From positions 1-63,371 of the forward strand of contig FNQX01000023.1 of NCBI GenBank assembly GCA_900107575.1: DNA of 63,371 nt, written 5' to 3'. This document shows positions 26,245 through 33,486 of the stretch, piece by piece; the stretch's first letter is position 1; every line of letters begins with the position of its first letter. Under the pieces are notes generated by a model. The model made no database searches, had not been told where the DNA came from, and saw nothing but the letters and a program-made list of their open reading frames with translations. The position numbers and the translations under genes are program-made. This stretch comes from Lachnospiraceae bacterium NK3A20. GTDB lineage: Bacteria > Bacillota > Clostridia > Lachnospirales > Lachnospiraceae.

Positions 26245-29200
26245 TTATTCATGATGTCTGTACATGTGTCTGCGCATGCCTTCGTTTGCCAGGTAGGCTC
26301 CTCCGACCACGAGCGCCCCGATCAGGATCAGCATCCACCCGCGCTTTTCATCAGAATCTCCGGTTCGGGGTCGATCCTGTACTGTTCCAGAGGGGCTGCC
26401 TGTGGAGGATGCGCTTCCAGAGCCATAGCTTCCATTCGCGCCGCCTGCTGGTGTGGTTCCTGCATTGCCCGATCCACCTGCCGTGGGAGTTGCACCTTTC
26501 GCTGTTAGATTCGAGTTCCACAGTGAGTTGGCATCATTTACTCCTGCCGCATAGGCCTCACTCAGTGCCGCCTGCTGCCTTGCAAGTTCCGCCTGACGAG
26601 CCGCGTCGCTTGCCGCCGCAGATGCATTGGACGTCTTGCCGCCTGCCGCGCTGGCTGTGCCACCACCCGAACCAGAATTTCCATTAGAGCCGGATCCGCC
26701 GGAATTTCCTGCGCCACCGCTGCCGGAGCCGGGTTGATTCCCATTGCCACTGTTATTACCTTGACCGTTGCTATTACCTGCACTGGTGTTGTTCCCTGAG
26801 GTATTGGAACCGCCGTTGTTTGATGTGCCAGTATCGTTACTGTTTTTGCCTGTGCCCGGGTTGGATTGACCTGCATTCCCGCCTGGCTGAATTGTTCCAC
26901 CTCCAGACATGCCGCTGTCAGACTTGTCAGTGTCGCTGCCGGGCGTTTCTGTGTCAGATTTGTCAGTACTGCTGCCAGGCGTCAGGTTGCTGTCTCCAGG
27001 GGTATGACTGCCACTCCCTGTTTTGTCTGTGCCGGACTCATTCCCTGCCTTGCCAGGATCAGTATTCGCGGGATCTGTTCCATCCTTCCCGGGATCGGTA
27101 TTTGCAGGGTCGGTTCCTTCCTTCCCGGGATCAGCACCCGTTGTCCCGTGCTCGCCTTCTGTTTTCCCGGGATCAGCATCTGTGTTGCCTGTTCCTGCCG
27201 GCTCGCCGCCGGTCTGCCCCGCGTCGGGATCTGTATCCGATGGATCGGGAGCTGTATTCTCCGTATCCTTGCCGCCCCCGTTCGGATCGTCTGTGCCCGT
27301 CATATCGGAATGGATCAGGAATCTGGCTCTGCCGTCCGCCGCATGGATATCATCGAAGGTGCAGTCATCCCGCGTGCAGCTGTGCAGGAAGGTAGTCTCC
27401 CCCGTGATGTCGTCCGTGAGCTTCCTCCCCGTGCTGCGGAGAACATTAACCGACAACACCGCAGCATCCTTCGTCCGGATCAGGAACTTGCCCTGTTCAT
27501 TCTCTATGCCGGAGAGCGGCGTCACATGGAAGCCGAGCTTCGGTTCATTCTCTGTTCTGGACGGGAAATCATCGTCACATTTCCACACAACCTTGCCAAA
27601 ATGATTCTTGAGTCCTGCAGAGCTCAGGGAATCGCCGATCATGACGTCTGCGATGGTGTTGTATTTCTTCGTCGTATCGAGCAGTGTGATGGTCGGGCGA
27701 TAGACATGCGCGGTCGCGTTGACAGTATCGTTCCACACGGGGACGGTGCCGTCTGATACCGGCGTCACGGTGCACTCAATCGTATACTTCTCACAGTGAT
27801 CCACGCCCGGATCGTTCCAGTTCCAGGAATCCGCTGACGGCTTGCCGCCCGCCGGAATGCTCATCACCCACACATTCTGTCCCTTACTGTCCCGCATGAC
27901 GTAATCGATATTGACGAAGGCATTGTTCTTCCCGTCCGGCGTGTGCTCCGGCAGGAAATTCAGCATATCCGGCAGGGAAATCCTGTCCGGAACATACACG
28001 GCATAGTCCAGAGAACTGATGCCATAATCTATCGGAACGTCTGCCATCGGGACCGGGAAGGTGCCAATGCAGGTGTCCAGTTTCCTGTTCTGATAGATGC
28101 CGGAATCTTCCGTGTTGGTCGGCACTTTATTACCACCGATCAGTTTCCCGCGCGTCAGCCGGAACTCGCAGATGAGACGGCTTCCATAGTAGTCCGGATT
28201 GTCCACGTGTCCGTGATCGCTGACATAGCTGCCGCTGTAATCGAACCCTTTCACGCTGATGGTCTTCTCATCCTGCAGCACCTTTACCGTAACGTTGTCC
28301 GCAGGCCGGCGCTCTCCCCATGAGAAACTGCCGTCCGCATTGCGTACCCTGTCGGAAATATAAGGCGTAACCGATGCTGCCTCGAGCTCAAACCAGTCCG
28401 TCACCACATCCCGCATCTGTGCTTCCGGGCCCAGATACGTATCGGAAGTGCCGATATTGTAGGCAAGAGAGCTGAAGGCAGCCCTCAGCCCTTCCGTATC
28501 CAGCGCCGTCAGGTAATAGTTCGTCCCGTCCTCCGCTGCGGTTCTGCCGGGATCATTCGCATCCTTCCGGTTGGGCAGATCCATGTCCGCCGCGTAAGGA
28601 TTGTTGGATGAGACAAGATGCATGAACCGGTTCGTCATCGCCGTGATGTTCTCTTCCGTGGTGTTGACCGCTGGCCCATGGTCATACGTCAGAGACGGAC
28701 TCACATAGATGAAATTCTCATCGCTGCCATCATCCGATGGGAGCTTCTCATAGGAGGGCAGAATCCCCCCATTGCCCGCATAGCTGTTGGGCGCGATACT
28801 GATGACGTAGATTTTCGCGCCTTCCCGTTTAAGAGTCTTCGCGGACTCGAGCGCACGATTCGCCACCGATGGCTGGAAACCATCGGAATTATTCGGCTGT
28901 CCGTCGGTGAACAGAATGACATATTTCGGCCGCTCAGCGCTGTCCTCTTCGATCAGCTGTCTGGCAAGCCCCATACCGCAGTCCGTCCGGGTCACGCCGG
29001 TGCCTTTAAGTGAGGCTGCCTGCGCCTTCAGTGCGGCAGCGCCGCCTCCTGCCGTATCCGTGAAACCACAGAGAATCTGCGACCTCTCCTCCGAAGCGAA
29101 CTGTGCCATCGCAATTCGTATTCTGTCCTTGTCCGGAATGCCGTCATTCATCACGGCAATGTCGTCGATGAAATTGTCGACGGCCTTCTGCAACGCCTCC

Positions 29201-29589
29201 GTCCTCGTCGCCGCCCCTTCATATGGAAAATAATCCATGCTGCCGGACACATCCATGAGCAGCACAATATCCGCGGGGTGTACGCCCTTTTTCTCCGTGC
29301 CCGTCACATAGGACTCGAGTGTGACGAGCCAGCTGCCATCCGGCTGCGGCGTCACCGTCTTCGTCATCACCAGTCCATCCGGTGCGGCAATTCCTGGTGC
29401 CTCATACGTGACAGACTGTGCTATACTGTTCTCTGCAGGCAGGTTCTCTGCCGCCTGCACCGGCCGCTCTGTAAGGCCGGACATCTGCCCTATCAAAAGG
29501 GACAGAATCATCCCCGTCAACATGGCTGTCTTCTGCAGAACCCTTGTACAGGATCTTTGCAGAAAACGATGAAATCTGAAATGCTTCAT
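26245..29589 (-). CDS. Large VWA-domain cell-wall surface protein
   Basis: The ATG at 29587-29589 (MKHFRFHRFLQRS) follows AGGAGGGTTGC, and a signal peptide ends near PVQAAEN. A von Willebrand A domain (residues 105-330) has the metal-ion-dependent adhesion site DVSGSMD and ILFTDGQPNNSD. Beta-rich repeats follow to about residue 780. A long low-complexity stalk is built from DPGK, DPANT, Gly/Ser/Asn and Ala/Gln runs. The end is RPRTGDSDEK, a hydrophobic helix, then RRHMYRHHE, a sortase signal with PRTG instead of LPXTG. About 1114 residues. It probably works as an adhesin or pilus tip, and a LytTR regulator diverges from it. Confidence 0.85.
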   Translation of the reverse strand: MKHFRFHRFLQRSCTRVLQKTAMLTGMILSLLIGQMSGLTERPVQAAENLPAENSIAQSVTYEAPGIAAPDGLVMTKTVTPQPDGSWLVTLESYVTGTEKKGVHPADIVLLMDVSGSMDYFPYEGAATRTEALQKAVDNFIDDIAVMNDGIPDKDRIRIAMAQFASEERSQILCGFTDTAGGGAAALKAQAASLKGTGVTRTDCGMGLARQLIEEDSAERPKYVILFTDGQPNNSDGFQPSVANRALESAKTLKREGAKIYVISIAPNSYAGNGGILPSYEKLPSDDGSDENFIYVSPSLTYDHGPAVNTTEENITAMTNRFMHLVSSNNPYAADMDLPNRKDANDPGRTAAEDGTNYYLTALDTEGLRAAFSSLAYNIGTSDTYLGPEAQMRDVVTDWFELEAASVTPYISDRVRNADGSFSWGERRPADNVTVKVLQDEKTISVKGFDYSGSYVSDHGHVDNPDYYGSRLICEFRLTRGKLIGGNKVPTNTEDSGIYQNRKLDTCIGTFPVPMADVPIDYGISSLDYAVYVPDRISLPDMLNFLPEHTPDGKNNAFVNIDYVMRDSKGQNVWVMSIPAGGKPSADSWNWNDPGVDHCEKYTIECTVTPVSDGTVPVWNDTVNATAHVYRPTITLLDTTKKYNTIADVMIGDSLSSAGLKNHFGKVVWKCDDDFPSRTENEPKLGFHVTPLSGIENEQGKFLIRTKDAAVLSVNVLRSTGRKLTDDITGETTFLHSCTRDDCTFDDIHAADGRARFLIHSDMTGTDDPNGGGKDTENTAPDPSDTDPDAGQTGGEPAGTGNTDADPGKTEGEHGTTGADPGKEGTDPANTDPGKDGTDPANTDPGKAGNESGTDKTGSGSHTPGDSNLTPGSSTDKSDTETPGSDTDKSDSGMSGGGTIQPGGNAGQSNPGTGKNSNDTGTSNNGGSNTSGNNTSAGNSNGQGNNSGNGNQPGSGSGGAGNSGGSGSNGNSGSGGGTASAAGGKTSNASAAASDAARQAELARQQAALSEAYAAGVNDANSLWNSNLTAKGATPTAGGSGNAGTTPAGGANGSYGSGSASSTGSPSGTVQDRPRTGDSDEKRGWMLILIGALVVGGAYLANEGMRRHMYRHHE

Positions 29590-29735
29590 GCAACCCTCCT
29601 GGTGCGCCAGGCAGGGTCTCTCCGTAACCTCAGAATATCCGCTCTGTGCGCAGCACTCAAGGCAGGCGGCACGAACGTACATTTCAGATCATGAACATCA
29701 CCTCAATCATTCATTTCCATCAGGGAGACAGTCAG
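29590..29735. promoter_or_regulatory. Divergent promoter region, VWA gene / LytTR gene
   Basis: About 146 bp between the two divergent starts. Loose direct repeats (ACATTTCAG and TCATTTCCA, about 31 bp apart) could be LytTR sites, but they do not fit the known consensus well. No firm -35/-10 was assigned. Confidence 0.3.
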
Positions 29736-30260
29736 ATGAATCACACGAATCCTATTACGAAACCAGCCAACGAATTGCACATTCACATCAGCGGGATCAG
29801 CCGCAGGGACACGGCTCTTCTGTGCGCCATGCTGCAGCTCTGGTCCTCGAAAGACCACTGTCACGCGAGCATTCGCATCGCCAGAGACATGCCCTGCCTT
29901 CGCGCCACCTCAGGGAGAGATACTCTGTCCATCCCCCTCTCCCGCGTCATGTACCTGACCAGTGAGGGTCACTACGTCGTCGCCGCCGTGCTCCCCCATG
30001 GGAAAACAGGAAGGCCGCCCGCACCTTCTATGGTCCGCCTGCGCCTTCCCTTCCACCGCGCAATGGAGCAGCTCTGCCTGCCGCGTTTCCTTCCCTGCGG
30101 ACGCGGCGTCATTCTCAACATGGACTTCATCCGCAGTGTCGACCGGGAAGAATTCACCATGCAGGACGGGACTGCTTTCCCCCTGCCTTCCCATAGAAAA
30201 AAAGAAACCGCAGAGGCATATCATGCCTATCTGCGGCTCCTTCCGGATTCCAATGATTGA
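29736..30260 (+). CDS. Small LytTR-domain transcriptional regulator
   Basis: The ATG at 29736 follows CAGGGAGA. The 174-residue product has a short N-terminal part with LHIHISGISRRDTALL and a C-terminal LytTR DNA-binding domain: SRVMYLTSEGHYV, then FLPCGRGVILNMDFIRSV and MQDGTAFPLPSHRKKE. No receiver or membrane domain is present, so it is a stand-alone LytTR protein. It diverges from the VWA surface protein gene and most likely regulates that gene. The domain is rich in Arg and Pro, unlike typical LytTR proteins. Confidence 0.75.
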   Translation: MNHTNPITKPANELHIHISGISRRDTALLCAMLQLWSSKDHCHASIRIARDMPCLRATSGRDTLSIPLSRVMYLTSEGHYVVAAVLPHGKTGRPPAPSMVRLRLPFHRAMEQLCLPRFLPCGRGVILNMDFIRSVDREEFTMQDGTAFPLPSHRKKETAEAYHAYLRLLPDSND

Positions 30261-30335
30261 TATTGTGTGTCCTCTTTCCTTCAACCGTCGGGAGAATTGC
30301 TGACATCCTGATGACGTCTGTGGACACGACAGCCC

Positions 30336-30827
30336 TTACGCCTCCTCTACCACAATGGAAGAGATGACCTGCGGCTCCCACGGCGCATCGCCCCAGTCTG
30401 TCTTGACGTCCGCGATTCTGTCGAGAACGTCCAGGCCGTCTGTTATTTTCCCGAAAGCAGCGTACTGCCCGTCGAGGTGCGGTGCGTCCTGGTGCATGAT
30501 GAAGAACTGGGAGCCCGCCGAATCAGGATCCATCGCGCGCGCCATGGACAGGACGCCGCGGGTGTGCTTCAGGTCATTCGGAACACCGTTGGATGCGAAC
30601 TCGCCCTTGATGGTGTAGCCGGGGCCGCCGGTGCCGTTGCCTTCCGGATCTCCGCCCTGGATCATGAAACCCTTGATAATGCGGTGGAAAGTGAGCCCGT
30701 CGTAGAACTTCTCATCCGCGAGCTTTTTGAAATTATCGACGGTGATCGGCGCGATCTCGGGGTAGAGCTCTCCTTTCATGACGCCGCCGTCCTGCATGGT
30801 AATCGTTACTGTGTATGTTGCTGCCAT
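30336..30827 (-). CDS. Cyclophilin-type peptidyl-prolyl isomerase
   Basis: The ATG at 30825-30827 follows AAAGGACAG. The compact 163-residue cyclophilin has FHRIIKGFMIQGGDP, GPGYTIKGEF, LSMARAMDPDSAGSQFFI and AAFGKITDGLDVLD, with the catalytic Arg in FHRI and the substrate-binding Phe of SQFFI. There is no signal peptide, so it is cytoplasmic. It catalyses proline cis-trans isomerisation. The gene starts 47 bases after the SGNH esterase gene and may be in one operon. Confidence 0.95.
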   Translation of the reverse strand: MAATYTVTITMQDGGVMKGELYPEIAPITVDNFKKLADEKFYDGLTFHRIIKGFMIQGGDPEGNGTGGPGYTIKGEFASNGVPNDLKHTRGVLSMARAMDPDSAGSQFFIMHQDAPHLDGQYAAFGKITDGLDVLDRIADVKTDWGDAPWEPQVISSIVVEEA

Positions 30828-30874
30828 AACTGTCCTTTCTGTCCGGCATCCGGCCGGATCACGGGTGGATTTCA

Positions 30875-32029
30875 TTATTCATCGAAAAAGTCTTCCGCAT
30901 CCCCAGCTGTCTCTGTCCGCGGCCAGCCCATCATATCGCGGATTCTCGCGGTGAGGATCTCTGCCGTCAGCCGGTGCGTTGCCGTGCTGGGGTGTCCTCC
31001 GCCGCCAATGCCGTCCTGGAGCGGGTTCATGAGCGGGAGCTGCAGATACTGATAATCTCCCAGGAGCGCCGTCTCATTGCAGGCATCCGAAAGACTTGTC
31101 TCCATCATACCATAGGTGATGAGAATTCTGGCCCCCGGATAAATTCTCTGCACTTCCCGCAGCATTTCCAGGTAGCGTTGCACGAAATGCTGCTCGCGAA
31201 CCCGTACGTTTCTCGTAAAGGAAGCGTCATTGGTCCCGAGGTTGGACACGACGAGCTCCGGCCGGAAGTCATCTCCCTGCTGCCCGAGATACGTAAGCGC
31301 CGGCACCCCCGGCTTCTCTTTCCAGCCGTGGGCCTTCAGATAGATCCGGGCGACCTGCTCTGTTATTTTATCTGTATAGGGAAGGAGCGAAGGCATCAGA
31401 TTGTCGGTTGCGGGGACTTCCGACGACGGCTCCACGTACTGCGAGATCACGCCATTCCCGCTCCAGCAGAAAAACTGGGCGGACGCATCCAGCATTCTGG
31501 CGCTCTGCCAGGCGTATCCCTTCGTGACGTCCTCTTCCGCCGTCGTGAACTGGTACTGCGCAGGGTCTTCCGACAGCGTGTGCCCCTCCGCGATACCGTA
31601 CCCCGCCGTCAGGGAATCGCCGATGAAGAGGATGCTGTGCTCCCTGGCTCCTGCGGGGTACAGAGGCTCATCCGCGCGGATGCAGGAGAGCGCCACCTTG
31701 TCGTTGCGCGTCTCCGTGAGCTTGACGAGTTTCACCGTGTGCGGCTTCCCCTCCGGATTGTACAGGACCTCATAGGTGCGCAGATCGCGCCGCACCTGGA
31801 AGCGCTTCGCCATCACATCGCTCCCGTCGAGGAAAACGCCGATCCAGGCAAAGTCCGAAAGGTCGTTTGTCTCACTGATACCGAGAATATCGACCTGTAC
31901 CTTCCGCGCTCTCGTCTGGAACTCGATGCCCGAGCCGGAGTAGCCCAGCCACCTCGCGCCCGCGATATCCAGCGTCCTCCCGAAAATGCGGACATTCGTG
32001 CTGATCACATCGTAAATTTCTTCTGCCAT
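30875..32029 (-). CDS. SGNH/GDSL hydrolase, CE2-like carbohydrate esterase
   Basis: The 384-residue protein has an N-terminal beta-jelly-roll-like domain (residues 1-125) and an SGNH hydrolase domain with ILFIGDSLTAGYG (nucleophile Ser), VSNLGTNDAS (oxyanion Asn) and GGGGHPSTATH (catalytic Asp/His end). This two-domain order fits family CE2 acetyl-xylan or glycan deacetylases. No signal peptide is seen, so it may act on imported or cytosolic glycans. An AGGACAGG site precedes the ATG. Confidence 0.82.
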   Translation of the reverse strand: MAEEIYDVISTNVRIFGRTLDIAGARWLGYSGSGIEFQTRARKVQVDILGISETNDLSDFAWIGVFLDGSDVMAKRFQVRRDLRTYEVLYNPEGKPHTVKLVKLTETRNDKVALSCIRADEPLYPAGAREHSILFIGDSLTAGYGIAEGHTLSEDPAQYQFTTAEEDVTKGYAWQSARMLDASAQFFCWSGNGVISQYVEPSSEVPATDNLMPSLLPYTDKITEQVARIYLKAHGWKEKPGVPALTYLGQQGDDFRPELVVSNLGTNDASFTRNVRVREQHFVQRYLEMLREVQRIYPGARILITYGMMETSLSDACNETALLGDYQYLQLPLMNPLQDGIGGGGHPSTATHRLTAEILTARIRDMMGWPRTETAGDAEDFFDE

Positions 32030-32080
32030 GCTGATACCTGTCCTGCTGGTTGCAGGGATTGCTGTGCGAATCTTCTACCA

Positions 32081-32107
32081 GTGCCGCGCATTTAGCGGCG
32101 CCCGCAG
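32081..32107 (-). repeat. 7-nt-loop hairpin repeat, copy 1
   Basis: On the plus strand GTGCCGCGCATTTAGCGGCG followed by CCCGCAG. The minus strand folds GCCGC-TAAATGC-GCGGC. It lies 52 bases before the SGNH esterase start. Two further copies lie at 33073 and 33249. Confidence 0.55.
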
Positions 32108-32210
32108 TCTCTCTGGTGCGGAACTGCCTCGGAATTGTTACCGATCCGCCCGCTGCCTTGTCCACGTCCAATGCGTCTTACAGTGAAAACAGCAGGTTGC
32201 CTCGAGTACA

Positions 32211-33062
32211 TCACTGCCCCAGAAATGCTCCAAGCTGTGGCAGGATCTGTTCCGCTTTCTGCCGGCCCAGCTGATACACCCGCTCGAGCTCATCAGGATC
32301 GTGACAGATCGAGCCGATATTGAGCGCAGCATCCGGGCGGATCACAAATGCCCGGCCCGCCTGCTCTTCTTTTTTCACATAAGAGACTTCTCTCTGATAC
32401 TCCAGATGGCGCGCTTCCAGGCGCCTCGTCACCGCGGGGTAAGATCGGCAGCAGAAACGGATGAGGCCCATCGCCTTCTGGGGCTGTTTCACATAAGACT
32501 CGGGCTGCGTCAGGACGACCACGTTCTTCTCATAGCCCCGCTCCTCGAAAAAGCGCAGAGGAATCGAGTCCGCGATTCCGCCGTCCAAAAGCCGCATGCC
32601 GTCCAGCTTCACCGGGCGCGACGCCACTGGCATGGACGCCGAGGCGCGAATCCAGTCCATCTCGGTCTCATCCCCGGTCGTGCACTTATGATACACTGCT
32701 TCCCCCGTGTCCGCGTTCGTGCAGACACACCAGAATTCCATGGGATTGTCCCGGAACGTTTCGACATCGAAAGGATCGAGCGTCTTCGGCAACCGATGGT
32801 AACAGAACTTTGCACCGTACAGATCCCCCGTCAGCAGCCAGCTGCGCACGGAAACATAGCGCCAGTCCCGGCAGTAACGCTTGTTGTAACGGATCGACCT
32901 GCCGATCTGCCCGGATTTGTAATTGCAGCCGAACGCCGCGCCCGCCGATACGCCGATCATGCCGTCGTACCGGATGCCGTTCTCCATCATCACGTCGGTC
33001 ACGCCGTTCGTGAACATGCCACGCATGGCGCCGCCTTCGAGGACCAGACCTGTACCTGCCAA
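32211..33062 (-). CDS. Patatin-like phospholipase
   Basis: The start is TTG at 33060-33062, right after CGGAGGATAAA. The lipase motif is LVLEGGAMRGMFTNG (oxyanion loop), then MIGVSAGAAFG with the GxSxG nucleophile Ser, and the catalytic Asp is in LLDGGIADSIP. The 283-residue length is normal for bacterial patatins, which release fatty acids from phospholipids. There is no signal peptide. Its leader (33063-33275) is a chain of hairpins, which suggests post-transcriptional control. Confidence 0.88.
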   Translation of the reverse strand: MAGTGLVLEGGAMRGMFTNGVTDVMMENGIRYDGMIGVSAGAAFGCNYKSGQIGRSIRYNKRYCRDWRYVSVRSWLLTGDLYGAKFCYHRLPKTLDPFDVETFRDNPMEFWCVCTNADTGEAVYHKCTTGDETEMDWIRASASMPVASRPVKLDGMRLLDGGIADSIPLRFFEERGYEKNVVVLTQPESYVKQPQKAMGLIRFCCRSYPAVTRRLEARHLEYQREVSYVKKEEQAGRAFVIRPDAALNIGSICHDPDELERVYQLGRQKAEQILPQLGAFLGQ

Positions 33063-33072
33063 TTTATCCTCC

Positions 33073-33099
33073 GTGCCGCGTATTGTGCGGCGCCCGCAG
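33073..33099 (-). repeat. 7-nt-loop hairpin repeat, copy 2
   Basis: GTGCCGCGTATTGTGCGGCG and CCCGCAGG on the plus strand; minus strand GCCGC-ACAATAC-GCGGC. It abuts the patatin ribosome site (GGAGG). Confidence 0.55.
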
Positions 33100-33128
33100 G
33101 CGAAATCCGCGCAGGCGGTTTCGCCTGC
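33096..33128 (-). repeat. Perfect 10-bp inverted repeat in patatin leader
   Basis: GCAGGCGAAA pairs with TTTCGCCTGC across a 13-base loop. It partly overlaps copy 2 of the neighbouring hairpin repeat. Confidence 0.6.
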
Positions 33129-33132
33129 ATCG

Positions 33133-33198
33133 GATCCTCGGTGACGCTTGTGTCACCGAGGATCGTTTGGAAGGGATGCATCGGCATCACTTCCAAAC
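33133..33198 (-). repeat. Double-hairpin element, copy C (upstream of patatin)
   Basis: Hairpin 1 is GATCCTCGGTGAC-GCTTGT-GTCACCGAGGATC (13-bp perfect stem). Hairpin 2 is GTTTGGAAGGGATGC-ATCG-GCATCACTTCCAAAC. The ATCG loop and stem length match copy A while the stem bases co-vary. Confidence 0.75.
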
Positions 33199-33248
33199 TG
33201 TCTCCTCCTACAGCTCTTTGCCCATCAGGACTACCTGCCTTATCCCAG

Positions 33249-33275
33249 GTGCCACGTATTTTGCGGCGCCCGCAA
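33249..33275 (-). repeat. 7-nt-loop hairpin repeat, copy 3
   Basis: GTGCCACGTATTTTGCGGCG and CCCGCAAG on the plus strand. Minus strand folds GCCGC-AAAATAC-GTGGC with one G-U pair. It is 51 bp distal to copy C of the double-hairpin element. Confidence 0.55.
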
Positions 33276-33365
33276 GCCTTCCTGTCTTACTCCATGCATT
33301 ATATGAGGCTTTGCTGCAAGGGACAAGGAAATCTATGCGAACTGCATCTCCGCTATGCTAAATGC

Positions 33366-33371
33366 TATAAT
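33366..33371 (+). promoter_or_regulatory. Likely extended -10 box of the M13 peptidase gene
   Basis: TGCTATAAT is a perfect extended -10. The -35 position (TGCATC) is weak. The transcript would have a leader of about 110 bases. Confidence 0.5.
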
Positions 33372-33486
33372 GAAAGCACTCAGCACACTCGGCATCTGTC
33401 CCGTGCCGCTTGAAGCATTGGCTGTTCCGGGTGCGCGGGATTGCATTCGCAGCAGGCAGGCCGCACATGGCAAGGAGCGTGAGCAC

